DNA from: Strix aluco
Taxonomy: Eukaryota > Chordata > Aves > Strigiformes > Strigidae
Assembly (NCBI RefSeq): GCF_031877795.1
Contig: NC_133946.1
Location: forward strand, 10,019,144 to 10,083,143
Direction: 5' to 3'
DNA: 64,000 bases
Under the pieces are notes generated by a model. It had not been told where the DNA came from and did no database searches. It worked only from the letters and a program-made list of their open reading frames with translations. The position numbers and the translations under genes are program-made. This document shows, in pieces, positions 23,741 to 38,700 of the stretch. Position 1 is the first letter of the stretch. Every line of letters begins with the position of its first letter.

Positions 23741-26700
23741 CAGCCTTAGAAGAACGGTTGATCTGTAATCCCTTGGTACCGGCTTTTTCCTCTGTAAAGC
23801 AAGTGTTAAAAACCGCACAGAGTAAGGCAGAGCAATGGCGCGCCTCAGCGTGCGTGAGGTAACTCCCCGCGGTGCAGAAACGCCAAGGGTTGCTAGAAAT
23901 GGTTTAGGAGACTTTGTCCTTAAACATCTCTTGTTTGAGAAGCTCCTGAACATTAAACATAAACGAGTACAGGCAAATGGGAATATATTGTTTAAACTGG
24001 GGAAAAGATATTTAATTTTTTGGCTAGCAGGAGCTTTTTTTCCTATTTCAGTTCTAAGATGTTACAGTTTTCCTCTCGAGCCGTGTTTTATATATGAGTT
24101 ATCTTGCAGATGTCACCACACCAGAACTTGGACTGGACCTGCTTGGTAGTGTTGTAGGGAAGAAATTAACAACTAAACTCTAGACTCATGGTTTTTGAAT
24201 GAAAAGGGAAATAACAGCATGGCAAAACCATAAAGTTTTAGGATAAGTCAACTCAGCTCCAGTTCCTGAGGAAGTAAAATAAGCTAGTTATAAAAAACCT
24301 TGGAAAATAATGAGTTTATCAGGTGCTAGTACAAGAAAGTTGTCATTGATTCACTACTGAAGTGAATGGGTGAATTCTGATGGGGCATATTTTCACTGAT
24401 GAGTTGGATTTCAAAGCAGCAACCGTGCTTACTGAACATGCAGCGAGCTGGGCTGCCAAATCCACTAGAGGATTAAAATACAAAATGAAATCTTGCTAAA
24501 TTGTAGAAGTTGTCTGAAATACGTTCTGCGAAATGCAGTATAGAGACAAATACCAGGAACTGGTTTTAGCCTGGAATAATCGCCTTCTCTTTGTGCAGTT
24601 GTTAGCAGTTCTGCCAAAGAAGAGCATAAAGGAAATGAAAGGTATAATTCAGTGTTTTCAGTGTCATGCAGCCCCGGAGAAGGCACAGATACACAGGTCT
24701 GTGTAAAAAGGAGTGTAACCTTCACAGCATGTCAAGGGATCCTTCTGTTTTGCAGAGAGTTGCTCGGTAGAAAACACAAAATCAAGTACAGAAAAATATT
24801 TTGCTCTTCAATGTTAACTTGTGAGTATAGTTTTCATGAATGTTTCTGTGTTTTGGCAGGTGGTTATACTTCATCACATGTTGTCTAAAGCAACTGTGAA
24901 GGCCAGACCCTCTGTCCTATGGTGTTACAAAAAAGAGCTGGGATTTAGCAGGTAAAATACCTCTTGTGTCTTGTGTGAAGCAAAAGCTCCGTGACTGGTC
25001 TGCTGAGCACAGGTTGTGTGATTTGGTTGTAAGGAGAAACAAGATTTGTTCTTGGAGGAGCTACGGGAAGTTTGGTCTTCCAGAACTAAAATTTGGTATC
25101 TGTAATACAGTTGACACCAGCACTAGGCACTTCTGGTTTCTTTCTGTAGCTCTAATGCTAATTCTGCTGTCCTGGACCAATCTCTCTCTCACTTTCTTAA
25201 CCTTAGAAGGCCACAACTTTAATTCCTCAGCTTTTTGGCCTCAGTAATATTTAGGACTGAATGCAGATTAAGCATTAGAATGACTTCATTTTGAAAAAGC
25301 GTTTAAAATTTTAATTCTTAGATTTGTGTGCATACTTACAGCCTGCACACAGTCAGGAAGGGAGCGTTACCTGAAACCATGATTCCAACCAAGCGGTTTC
25401 TTGCAAAAACAGCTGGTTCTGTGTGACATCCACCACTTGGGGCTGAAGGCATGTGGAAATATATCATGAAAGTAGCAAATGTGATACAAGATTTTTTCCT
25501 TTGAGGTTGCACTCTGACTTCCAATTAGACTTGAATGTAGGCCTGAATACACTTTTCTCAAACCTTCTTCCAAGAAAACTCCTGTATAATTTTGTTCTCT
25601 AGCCACCGGAAGAAGAGGATGAGACAACTACAGAAGAAGATTAAAAGTGGGACTTTAAACATAAAGGACGATGATCCTTTTGAGTTATTTATAGCAGCCA
25701 CAAACATTCGCTACTGCTATTATAATGAAACTCATAAGATTCTTGGGAACACTTTTGGCATGTGTGTACTTCAGGTAAGGAGTTAAACTTTTGAGTTAAA
25801 AAGGACATTGCACTCGTATCAATTGCTTTCAGTCTATATGCTGCAGGAATAGTATTTCTTGGTTCTGTTATTTCAATTATGATGACTTTATGTGTCTTTT
25901 ACAAGTCTTGTGAAGATGAGATAACCTTGCTGGTAGAATTTTAATGTGATGTTGGTTAATGCAAATGTTAAGTGTGAATTAAGCTTTGAGAAATAATGTT
26001 TTTAGGCTTTCTGTACCTTTTAGTAGGTGCTAGTTGTACTGATGAACTCTAGGCAACTTTGAAATTTTATTTATTTCCTAGGATTTTGAAGCCTTGACTC
26101 CAAACCTGCTAGCTAGAACTGTTGAAACAGTAGAAGGTGGTGGAATTGTGGTGATTCTTCTGAGAACTATGAACTCACTGAAGCAGCTCTACACTATGAC
26201 CATGGTATGTTCCACATAATATCTCTGTTTTATATAAGTAGGTACATAGTGGTGATGCTAAGTGGTTATTTTTCGCTTTTGTTATGGGCTATGATCTTCC
26301 TTTCATCATTTTTCCCCGTTCCTTCATTCATCTATGATTGCATGTCATACTCAGGCAGTTTTGCCAGACTCTGTGTCTTGAAATGCTGCTAGGTTACAAG
26401 GAAGAAACACCTGTTGTTCACAAACGTGACTCTGTTCTTTTGTTTCACAGTAGTTTTGGAAAGTATTTTTGCTATCTGCCCTGAAAAATAGGCCTTTTGA
26501 GTGTTTTGTGACCCGTTTCTATGTGAGATCAGCTTCACAACTAGTGTGTATTTTTAGATCGGAACTATTCATAGAATCATAGAATCCCAGGTTGGAAGGG
26601 ACCTCAAGGATTGTCTGGTCCAACCTTTCTTGGCAAAAACACAGTCTAGACAAGATGGCCCAGCACCCTTTCCAGCTGAATCTTAAAAATATGCAGTGTT

Positions 26701-29700
26701 GGGGAATCCACCACTTCCCTGGGGAGATGATTCCAATGACTGATTGTTGTAATTGTAAAAAATTTTCCTCTTACATTCAAATTGACACTGAGTATACTTA
26801 CACCTAGAGCAGGAACTGTTTCTATTAGTAACAATGCCAGTAGGTGAATTAAAATGATAGACTGTTTTTTCTTAGCATCCCTGAGGTGTTTGAAATGTTC
26901 TGTACCTGGCAGAATTGACCTTTAAGTCAGGCAAGAATAAGACCATTGTGACAACTATTGGTGGGAAAAGTACATTTTTAACAAATATTTGGAAAATGTG
27001 GATGTTTCACGACAAACAGAAAATGAGAATCCTGTCTGGGATGATGATGGAAAGGGAGACTGTAATCCACAAGAGTGGAAAAGAAGTTGGATCGTCCCAT
27101 GAGTAACAATCTTGTAAATGTCACTCACTGCTATTTGTTCTCCAGACTGACTTTGTCTTTTTGTTTCAGGATGTACACTCTCGATACAGAACAGAGGCAC
27201 ACCAGGACGTGGTAGGACGGTTTAATGAGAGGTAAGTTATCAAGAGTGTAAAGGATCTGGACTTTATGCCCAAGAAAAGCATCTGGAGCAACGTCATATA
27301 TTCATATTAGGAAAGTATCCTATAGGTTTGCATAGGAATGGGATTTCTTGGCTGCTTCAGTGAAGTTTTTGTGTGTTGTTCTGGAAACAAATACAGTTTC
27401 TTGTTGGAGGAATTGTATACTATATTTTGGCACATGTTACAAGGGATATATGCAGATAGGCCCAAATTTATAAACTGTTCTGAGTCCCTTTTGTGAAACG
27501 CTTTCTAGAAACATGTGCTCCAGATGCACTGAAGTTGAGATACTTATTGCACTACTGTAAAACATAAAACTGCTTAGTGGGGAGTATTCCTTGTGGTTGT
27601 AGAATTGTCTTGTAAAGGTGTTTTCTCTGCTTTTGTTGTATAGAATAAGCAGCTCTTAGTGAGTGAGTGAGCCCTTGCTCTAGCCATAGGAAAACTGCAG
27701 AAACCTTTAGCATGCAGGTGGTTATGTGATGTCAGAAATGAGAAGAATGAATAAGCCAGCAGTGACCACGGCCTTTGGGGGTCAACACTTGTCACAGTTG
27801 CTGTGGATTCACGTCTTACACTTTTATGCAGCTGCCTTCCACTTAAATGCTCTCTTGGTAGATCAATTTAGTTATCTTTCTTCTTTGGAGACATCCTGGT
27901 AAGTGGGTGCCTGTTTTGTGTGGATGATCCTGACTTTATGGTAAGAGGCATACTGCCAGTTGTGTGAACTTGCCGTAGCTCAGCTGTAAGCAGCTGTAGC
28001 TGTAAATACTGTGTCTGGCTTTAGAAAAGGGTTTAAATTAACTACCAAAATACAACTGTATTGCTAGTGTTTTTACTGAGTTGCCTTTCCTTGACTGCTC
28101 AGGTTCATTCTGTCTCTGGCCTCGTGCAAGAATTGCATTGTGATTGATGATCAGCTGAATATCTTGCCCATCTCCAGTCATGTTGCAAACATCACACCTG
28201 TTCCACCACAGTCGCAGGTCAGTAAGGAACGTCGGCCTTTTTCCTTGGGAGAAATTGGTCTGAGTTGACCATGGTGTGTTAAAGATTTAAAAAAGAGGAA
28301 GCTTTTCTTTCACCCTGATTTATATCAAATAATGGTCTTGCAGAGAGGAAGTAGAATGTTCTGCAAAAATTATACCTGGTATGGGTGAAGTATGGGAAGC
28401 CGTCTTTTCTTTCCTCCTTGTTTTTTTTCTGTCACAGCTTTTTTTTTTTGTGCTTGCCTGTACTTACTGATTTTGCTGTATTGCTGTTTAGCCTAGCGAG
28501 ATGGAGCTTAATTGCTGTGGTTGCTGTTTCAGAAGTGCATAGAGAGATTTCAAGCTGATGGACAGTTGGGATGAGACAAATAAAAAGACCTTTTGACAGT
28601 TGTAGGGTGGGAAAACACTTCAGAAATAAGTATATTACAAGCTCAGGAGACACCTGATACCGAGAAGCTGTGGTAGTTTCAGTTTCTGAGTCACACATGC
28701 CACATCATGGGAAACGTTTACTGAATATAAGCCAGACATATAGCTTGCACTGTTAGAAATGTATCCTTTTATCACTTTCAGTTGTAGACTAAAGTAAAAT
28801 GGAACCAATTTTAAATAGAAATCTTTATGCTTTTGAACTGGTTTGTGTGGCCTAAGAAATACCAACATAGGTTCTGCCAGAGATGGTAAAAGCATTTTAA
28901 CAGAGCACTGATTTTAAAAAACCAAAACAACTCCCCCTTAGCATTATAACAATATTGACAGCAGCGCAAATGCTTATCTGTTGGATGGATAGACTGATGC
29001 CTTTGGAATTCTAAGTGACAATAAGGAAAATCACAATTCATTCCCATTTAAAATTGATCTCTTTTGTGTCCAAGTTTATTGTTTGACTTTGAAAATCTTG
29101 ATATTGGTTTGAAAACTGATCTGTTGCTGCTGCAGTATTTTTTCCCCCTGTATGGCAATATGTACAGCTCATATGACAGGTATAATAAAGATCATAAATT
29201 TTTTGTACAGCCTGAAGTCTGAAAAATGAATTGAATTCTTCAGAAAATTTGTCCATGGTCTCTTCTTCCTAGCAATGGCATTCTCCAGTTACCACGTACT
29301 GAAAAACCCTTTCCTTTTTCTCTCCAAGCTTGAGGAAGCCAGGATACCCACCTCCTGTGTAACCATTCTCCTGACGATGTATTGAAATTGAAGTGTTAAA
29401 TATATGTCTGTCCATTTAAATGTTTCTGTTTCTAGGGAGTATATTCCACTTTTGGTAACATTTCCTTTTCCTGCCTGATAAAAGATGTCAGAAGACATCA
29501 CAAAGGTGTAATTGAGCTGAAGTGTCCTTTACTAATCCTGTTCTGGTAAATCCTGTGCTTATAGGAAGATAGCCTCCGGCCACAGGACTTGGAGCTGAAA
29601 GAACTGAAGGAGAGCTTACAGGATACACAGCCTGTAGGAGTTTTGGTGGATGGCTGTAAAACCCTGGATCAGGTTGGTGTGGTGTTTAAATTTGAGATAC

Positions 29701-32700
29701 TCTGTGCTTGACACGTTGCCTTAGGTACTGATGTTTGTGTCTCATCTTGCATGTAATCCAATCTGAGTGTGACCAGTGATGGGTGTGGCCTTAGAGAATT
29801 TCCTTGAAAAATTGATTGGATGTGGTAACTCAACAACAGTATCAGTGATTTTCTTTGTGAAGTTGAGGATAAGTGAAAGGACTAGAATGGAGACAGGAAG
29901 GTGGTCTGGAGAAGTCTGCATTTAAAAAGATGATGAGCTCTCAGGGTTTGAAATATGCAGGAAACTTAACCTGAAGTTTCTGTTCAGTTTAGTTCTGAAT
30001 AGAAGTTGAAAATCCTCATCATGTTTTAATATGCCCCTATTCCTGCCTCCCTTACATTTTTTTTTTTTTTTTTTACTCCAATTTGAGAATCACTGACTAG
30101 TGCAAATGAAGGCCCTCTTGCAATTGTCTTTCCTGTTTTGGAGTATCTACTGAGAAGCTGCAGTTCAGCCAGGTGGCTCCCAGAGCTGTGCACTGCTTAA
30201 GTTCTTTTGTAGTAGATCTTCTCACTGCCCAGATACGTTCATTTTCCTCCTCTGAGAGCATTGTGCCTCTTTTTGTCTTACTGAATATACCCTGTGGTCA
30301 GTGACATGGAGGTAGTAATTGAGAATTGCTGTACTGATTGTTGATCTGTGAGAAGAACTCAGTGAGTCAGGATTACCACTTGCACATTATTTGTCCGGCT
30401 TTTAATGTTCAACTCTCCTATCTTGTCATTCTCTTCTGCCTTCCTGTTCTAGGAAGGAAGACGTGCTAGTGGGAAGTGTAAGGAATGCTGAAAGTAATTT
30501 AAACACAGCTGATTTCTGTTTTCTATTTTTTTCTCATCATCAGGCAAAAGCAGTTCTAAAATTTATTGAAGCCATTTCTGAGAAGACTCTACGGAGTACT
30601 GTGGCATTAACAGCAGCCAGGGGACGTGGTAAATCTGCTGCTTTGGGACTGGCTATTGCTGGAGCAGTAGCTTTTGGGTGAGTGATCCCTCTGCAATCTC
30701 CCAGCCTTTATTTGCATCCATGAGTTTAAAAGAAAAAAAAAAGATGACAGGATCTGAATATATCTGTCATTTCCAGTCCTACATCTCTTGTTTTATTCTT
30801 CTTATATCTTTTGATTGCAGCATACACTGATATTCAAGTATTTCTATTTTATATTAATAAGAAAACCTCAGTCTTTAAAAATCAAAATAATCACAGATAC
30901 ATTGAGATAAGTGTCTAAAGGAATCTGCTGTGTTTTGGTTATTGGATAGAATCAGCGCCTCATATAATGAAAACATTCTACTTAGTATGTATACGTAGAA
31001 AAAGAGTTAAACTTCTGTTTCATTTTTCTGTGCAGTTACTCCAATATCTTTGTCACATCTCCAAGCCCTGATAACCTTCACACTCTCTTTGAGTTCATAT
31101 TTAAAGGCTTTGATGCATTGCAGTATCAGGTAAGGAGCGCAGACTACTTCACAATACTTTCACAGCGTATCTGTTAAGGAGGGGTTATGCATCTCATCTG
31201 TGATTTTTCTTTACATATATTAGCTACCAGCCTTTTTAGGAATGTTCTGCAAAAATGAATCATAGTACAGTTATGTTTCCTGCTCTATTTTTAAGTTGGG
31301 TAAATTGGGTTTTTGTGAAATAGTTTTTAACATAATAAATAATTTCTCAGTTCTCAGGCCTCTGAAGCTTTTGTTATAAGAGTTTTTAACTAGAATCTGA
31401 AATAACAATGTATTCTTAGCTTATTTGATGATAATGGTAAACTATATTTTCCTTAGATCTTGGCTTGTTCATACTGTTTAACAGTGCTTTCTTTCAGGAA
31501 CATCTGGACTATGAGATTGTTCAGTCTTTAAATCCGGAGTTTAACAAGGCTGTTGTCAGAGTGAATGTGTTCAAGGAGCACAGACAGACCATTCAGGTAA
31601 CTCGTCTCTTTTGCACTCTTGCCTTTCTACTTCGTGTTCCTAACTGTTGGCTTTACTGATGCTGTAGTTGTTCTGATTTTAAGCATGTTCATTTTATGTG
31701 ATGTGTAACTGTCCTGCTTGATTTTGCTTTAAGGCAGACCTTTTTTTCTGGTGAGTGATTTTCACAAAGTATCTTATTTCTTTCTGTGAATAACTCATAG
31801 ATTGCAAAGCTCCCTTGGTAGTTGCTTGTGGGTCTCTTCTTGAAACAAAAGCAAAGGAAGGTGAAAGAAACAGTGAAGGAAGAGCATATGTTGCTAGTGA
31901 TTATCTTTCCTTTATTTTCATGATCTTTGCAGATAAATTTGTGTGAAAATGTGCAAAACAAGATGTGCGACAGAGTCCTTGTTAGAGTAACACGAACCCT
32001 GTCCTGACTGTTTATATGCCTCAGTCTCTGGCTTGATGGTCATGGAGAATAGGGACGACAAACAGCTTTTCAGGGCTCCAGCTTTGCCAACTCTGACATT
32101 TCCCTAGTTCCCAGACAAGCTGTTGTTGACAGTGACAGTGTCCTCTTGTTCCTTGCAGTACATACACCCTGCTGATTCTGTGAAACTGGGTCAAGCTGAA
32201 CTTGTTGTGATTGACGAAGCTGCCGCCATTCCTCTACCCCTGGTGAAAAACCTCCTAGGCCCTTACCTTGTTTTCATGGCTTCTACGATCAACGGGTAAG
32301 GCTTGAGCAGCAACTGTCTACCTGGGAAGGCAGTTGTGCAAGTGCCAGTGGATTATTTCTTATCTACAGTACCTTTTTTATTACACACTATTACATCAGG
32401 GCATGCTAATTCTTGATTTGTCATGGAACTGCTCCTTAAAATAACCAAGAGTCAGTACTTGAACTCGCTGCTTTCCTTTGGTTTTGCTGCAGATTCATTT
32501 AAGTATTTGAGTTGCACCTCTTGTGTTCTGCTACAAGGAGCAAATACATAAAGAGAATTCTGCAGTCTGTTAGGAGAGAGGGAAGAATGACATCTTCCTT
32601 CCACTATGGTGAGACTAAGAAAGCAACAGGGCAGGCCACCCTGTCCCACATGCACAAGAACGTGAAAAGGCAGCGGTTCTTGTGGATGGATGGGGCCCTC

Positions 32701-35700
32701 GTAGGCCTTGGAACGGCCTGTAGCTCTGGATGGCAGCCTGGCTCTGTGCTGGAGCTTCCCCATGCCTCAGGATTGCTCTTTGGTTATTTGCTTCAGACTT
32801 TTGTCTTCTGCTTTTCAGGTATGAGGGTACTGGTCGATCACTGTCTCTGAAGCTCATTCAGCAGCTCCGTCAACAGAGTGCCCAAACCCAAGTCACCATG
32901 ACAGCAGAGAACAAATCTACAGCTACAGCTAAACTCTCCTCAGGTACTCCATCGTACGCGGGACTGCGGTGTGTGACCGTGATCCGGCATCCCTGCGGTA
33001 TCCCGTGTGGCCATGTACCTTCCAGATTTTCAGATATAAATGCTTTTAAGCGATAAAAGCTATATGAGTAATGATTTTCTAATCTCCTGGGAGCCCTTCA
33101 GAGGACACTGATCCTATTGGATTCTTTGCTAGCTGTAATTTCCAACACTAGATGTTCTCTGAAATCTGTTTGCAGCTCGTACACTGCATGAAGTCTCCCT
33201 CCATGAGTCGATCAGATACGCCCCTGGTGACCCAGTTGAGAAGTGGCTGAACGATCTGCTGTGTTTGGACTGTCTCAGCATCACCAGAATTATCTCCGGC
33301 TGCCCGCTGCCTGAGACTTGTGACCTGTATCCTTACTCAGATGTTGTGCTCTGATCAAGATAAATTGCTTTCAGGTGAAGGAGGCTTTTTCAAGCTGAGT
33401 AATAGGGGGTTCTCCAGCTAACATGGTAACCCTCAGCACATGATCTTTTGGCAAAAGTCTATCAAGACCAGACTTCTGGAGTTCAGCTTTTACCCCTGCC
33501 TTATAAGACCAGCGGTGTGTGTTACCAGGACATTACCAAACTCCAGTTTTACTGCAGAGACAATCCTAAGGAAGGGTTGAATGAAGGGAAGTCCTTGTTG
33601 GGAGTTATAGAAGGTTTGGCTTTACAGATGAAGGGTGTGAAAGCTATGAACACTGCCCAAAGTCATTCTTGTATATAGAGCTGTAGGGTCTAAGAGCACG
33701 AGCCAGCATGTAGCCCAAGGCTGTAAGGAAAATATTACTCCTAAACCAACAAGGAGCTTTTTCCTTGTTTCCAGGAAGGTTGTCTCCTTAACCCCTGTGT
33801 TTAGATACTACGTAAATAGAGACACACTTTTTTGTTACCACAGAGCATCAGAAGTTTTTCTGCAGAGACTGATGGCCCTTTATGTGGCTTCACACTACAA
33901 GGTAAGCTTGTGCTACTTCTATCAAAATTTCAGCCAGGAATTTTGTGGAGGGAGCAGTGCTTGTTATGAGTGTAATTGAAAAGGCCTAATTGAGGTTTCT
34001 GAACAGCTTCAGTCACTTCTTGTTGTATACAGATCCATATTCTTTCTCTGGTAAGGCCTCTGCCTTGGTCTTGGCTGAATACACTGGCTTTACAGTTATC
34101 TGGAACATTTTTGTCATGAGAAATTCTGGAGGCTGTATTCTAGATGAGCCTACAAGCTTGTCAGAAGAGTATCAGTGGTGAACTACTTTTGCAGTTCTCT
34201 TTACTGTATTCTAGTAGCCTCAAGTTAACCAAAAGGGTAGTACCATTTTACTACTGAAAAGAGTTATAATTGATCTCAAGGTTTCAAGACCATGAGTGAC
34301 TAGCAGATATGAGTGGTGAAGTCTGTAAGTACCGAGTACTAAAAATCTGACACTTAAGGTTTGGTAGATTAAGAGATAAGTAGCTGTGTAAAAATGGAAA
34401 GTTCAGTTCTATACATATTAGAGCAAGAGGTTTCACTTGAGAAAAACAGATGCTGTCTGGTAGTTTAATATCCATGAACTGGCCTGTGAACTTCTTCACC
34501 AATATTGTACTAGTTCTAAGTTTCTTAATAGCCCTAAATTCAGAAAACGGAGGATTGTTTAGAAGTCAGCTGCTAACATTACACTGGACTTTGAAACTCT
34601 TCTCAGGGAATAATTCTTCAACTTCCTGCTATGTCTTTACCCTCCAGAACTCCCCCAATGACCTCCAGATGCTATCTGATGCACCTGCCCATCATCTTTT
34701 TTGCCTTTTGCCACCTGTTCCACCCACCCAGAATTCGTTACCGGAGGTACTTGCTGTTGTTCAGGTAAGAGAGCAGTGTGTATCGATGAGATGAACTGTC
34801 AGTAACAAAGCAGTGTGCTGCTGTGAGACTGGATACTATCAGTGTACTATGGGAGCAGTGTACTATCTAGGAATAGAGGGTAGCTTAGGGCTGTGCTTTT
34901 GTGTGTGTTGCAACAGTGTATTAAGGCCATTTTTTTACCCCCACTTTCTTTTGTAAACATGAATTGCTGTGTAAGTACACTGTGATGCTGATCCTTTCAC
35001 ATAGACCTCCTAGTCTCCACAAAGCATTTGTGCTGAGAAGCCTTCTGAGGAGCCGAACTACTGCTTCAAGAGATGACTTTGTCTTCCCCTTTCAACTTCC
35101 TGCAAGGAGAGTTGGTTCACTGGTTCACTGCTTATCCCCTGTTTCTACCATTCCTTTTATTTTCAGTAGAACTGCAAAAATACAAACTCCTCAGATATAT
35201 GTGCTTAGAGGTGTAGAAATATTTCAGCCCTTGACTGCTAGGTATCTGAGTATATGCTTCCTTCCTTCTGTAAGAACACAGACAGTTTCTTAATTATCTG
35301 CATTTGATGCAGCTAGTTAAATCTGTTTCTTAAAAGAAAAAGCCCCATATATGACACCTAAAGAGAAATATTGGTGGGACAAGCTTTTATGTTTCCTGTT
35401 GATGGACTACAGAAAATGCGTAGAGGTGTTCTGTGCTTTAATCTCTTCAGGCTTCTGTTGCACCACATTGTAACTCCTCCTGCATCAGAGGTACCTGGCT
35501 GGCACTGGTGTGCTTTTTGAGACAGGGCTTTTAGGGGCAGAGCCTGTTTGTTCACAGAATCACAGAATCATCAGGGTTGGAAAAGCCCTTGAAGATCATC
35601 CGGTCCAACCATGAACCTCACCCTGACTGTTCTCAACTCCACCAGATCCCTCAGCGCTGGGTCAACCCCACTCTTCAACCCCTCCAGGGATGGGGACTCC

Positions 35701-38700
35701 ACCCCTGCCCTGGGCAGCCCATTCCAACGCCCAACAACCCCTTCTGCAAAGAAATACTTCCTAAGAGCCAGTCTGACCCTGCCCTGGCGCAGCTTGAGGC
35801 CATTCCCTCTTGTCCTGTCGCTTGGCACATTGTTGGCCTGTTTGTTTGCTCGTCATGTTGCAGAGCAGGGATCATATGAAATGTCAATACTGTGTAATGG
35901 ACTCATGAGTAGAGATTTTGATTCTGCTGTAGCGGAGTGACTGTAGGAGAAAACACTTTTTCTCCATTAATGGTCTTTTACCTTTTCTGGCAGGTGTGCA
36001 TGGAGGGAGAGATCTCTCGCCAGTCTATCATGAACAGCCTTTCTAGGGGAAAGAAAGCTTCTGGTGATCTTATTCCCTGGACCGTTTCAGAGCAGGTGAA
36101 TAATTTGGCTGTGTACTCACACCCAGGATATATTTCAGCTCTATTTCTTATTTCCAGAGTACCCATCCGTGTTCTTTACGTTGACTTCTGTCTCTTACGC
36201 AGTTCCAAGATCCGGACTTCGGGGGCCTCTCTGGTGGGCGTGTTGTTCGTATTGCAGTTCATCCAGATTATCAGGGGGTAAAGTATTTTGGAATCCGGTT
36301 ATTATGAATAGTCAGCAGTGGTACCATGAGCATGGCTGTACAGGCAGAATTCAAGAACAGGGCAAACGTTTCAGTGGCTCCAATTTTCAGTGTTTTAACC
36401 TTGGGGACTGAGCCAGTGGTAGTAACGGAATGAGGTCAGACACACAGAAACGGTGAGATGCCACAGCAGCGGGGGTGGCATTGCTTTCCTGTGCGCGGGT
36501 AGCAAACCAGCTCCTGTCATTACTAGTCAGCATTGGAGCATGCCAGCATCCCAAGCAGCAGTACACAATCAAGATCCAGCGATATTTATTGTGAGATTAC
36601 CAAATGTTCATGCTGGTGTTTGGCATTTTCTGAGTGCCAGAGTTAAGCACTGAGAATTATTACACAGTCCTGAACTACCAGCTGGGCTCTCATTGTGATT
36701 GCAGACATCCAGGTTCTGTAGCGTCCTCCACGGAGCTGCTGTGTAGCAAAGAAAGTGCGTTTTTGCTGTGATTGAGTGATCTCTGCACTGATGATTGTTA
36801 ATGGGCTTGTAAGGGGAAAATGTTGTTGACCTGTCTTAAAAACTAGATACATCTTTTTGCTGATAGTGTATTGTTCCTACTTCACAGATGGGCTATGGCA
36901 GCAGAGCTCTGACTTTACTGCAGATGTACTATGAAGGCAAATTCCCATGTTTGGAAGAAGAAACAATTCAAAAGCCAAAAGAAATTGCAACTGTAAGCAG
37001 TGAGGTATGGAGCTCAGTACGTTTTTTGTGTTTTCTGTTGTGCTAAGCTGTTTGTTTTTCACTGTAAGTCTCTAATGATTCCTCTCTGTAAGGAGGAAAT
37101 ACTCTATTTTTTTACACAGAATAAGAGATTTAATTTGCAAATTTCTGTGAGGATTGCTACTAATGCATTTCCACTTTCTTTTTCAGACTGTTAGTTTATT
37201 AGAAGAGGTTGTGACACCTCGGAAAGACTTGCCTCCTTTACTTCTCAAACTGAGTGAGAGACAAGCTGAAAACCTCGACTACCTAGGCGTGTCTTATGGC
37301 CTAACACCACGATTACTCAAGTAAGACATTATTCTATTTGCTAGTTACATCCAGTGCAAAAATACAACTATATAAATTATATATATTATAATGATATCTA
37401 TATAAAAATAATATAGTGTATAGATAAAGAGGCAGATATTTTAGCCCTTGGATATTCTCTTTATCTCTGCATTTTTCACTTGGTGTCTAAAACTGGGAGA
37501 GCTCCAAGCTCCCTTCTCCTGTAAGACCTTTTCTTGATGGACAGTAGGGCTGCTCCTAAGTGCATCCTTCAGGGTATTTTTTTCCTCAGACTCCTGAGGG
37601 CAAACCCATTCCCTACTTGGTTGTCTCTGTGACCCTTCTAAACAGTTAACTAATTGTAATTGCTCAGTTTTTCCAGGCTAGAGAAGTAAGAACAGTCTGT
37701 AATAAGTAGGGAGAAGTTGAATACTGCTTCCTGTGACCTGTAGAAGCTTGAGCTGCTGCTAACTTCAGAGCTAGTTGTTAGTTTCCTGACTAATGTAAAT
37801 GCTTTTCACCAGCAACTGCAGCTGCTTCTTGCTTTTCTTAGTATGGAGGAACTGAGGTACTGAAGCAGTAAATAATTTACTAATTTTTCTTAAGTTTTAG
37901 CTCTACCTTACAACATAGCTTTATATAAAAACATACCATTTTATAATAAATGCAAACTTTTTTAATATTAGCAAATTATAAAATATCTAGGTTTCTGAGA
38001 CTCTCAGCCATAGAGTGGGAAGTTGTGAATCCCTAGTTTGCGAGACAGTTTCAAAATAATGCAGAATTCTTCCTGTTGCCTAAAAGCAAAGCAGTCATTT
38101 ATCACCTAAAACCTTGGTTCCTTGCTGGCCTGCCCCCACTTAGAGAGGACCTAGAGGGCTGTACAAGGACATGAGATGAGACTGAGTTCAACGGAAGAAG
38201 TGGGAGCGGTGGAGGCCAATTTGTGACTGACCCAGTCAGGACAATGTGAGACAGCTATCTGTGTTTTGGCATTTCAGCTACAGAGACTGTAGCCTGTTTT
38301 GTTCCGTGGCAAGCATGCTGCAAAGTTCATGCCAGAATGCGATGGTCACTTGTTTAGCTGTGCAGGAGAATGTCAGAACTGAATGGTTATTGTGAAATAG
38401 TTTTAATCTTTGCAAATTATAAAGCAAATGGTTCAGATGTCTTTATTTGAATGATCCCTTTCAGGACAGAGGGGGAGAGTAAAGTGTTTCACTCCTTTTT
38501 TTAGTTATTTGACTGTTAGCTGTGGTGGGATAGATAAAAAAAGGATGAATAGTGGGATAGGGAGAGGCTGGGGTACACATGTAGGGCTTCATGCTGAAAT
38601 TCACAACATCCTGCGCAGCAGATGAGTGCTATCCCGTGGCCTGTGGATGTGGGTTGCCAGTGGCAGTTGCTCTGGGGGCTGGCTCCTTTCTTTTGTCTGG

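Noticed and set aside
23393-23953. 186-codon open frame antisense to NAT10 exon 1
   Set aside because: GC-rich CpG-island sequence rarely contains stops; the peptide is Pro/Arg/Gly-rich with no recognisable domain.
34840-34868. Direct repeat of cagtgtactat with a 5-bp gap
   Set aside because: Short two-copy repeat in a NAT10 intron; no sign of function.
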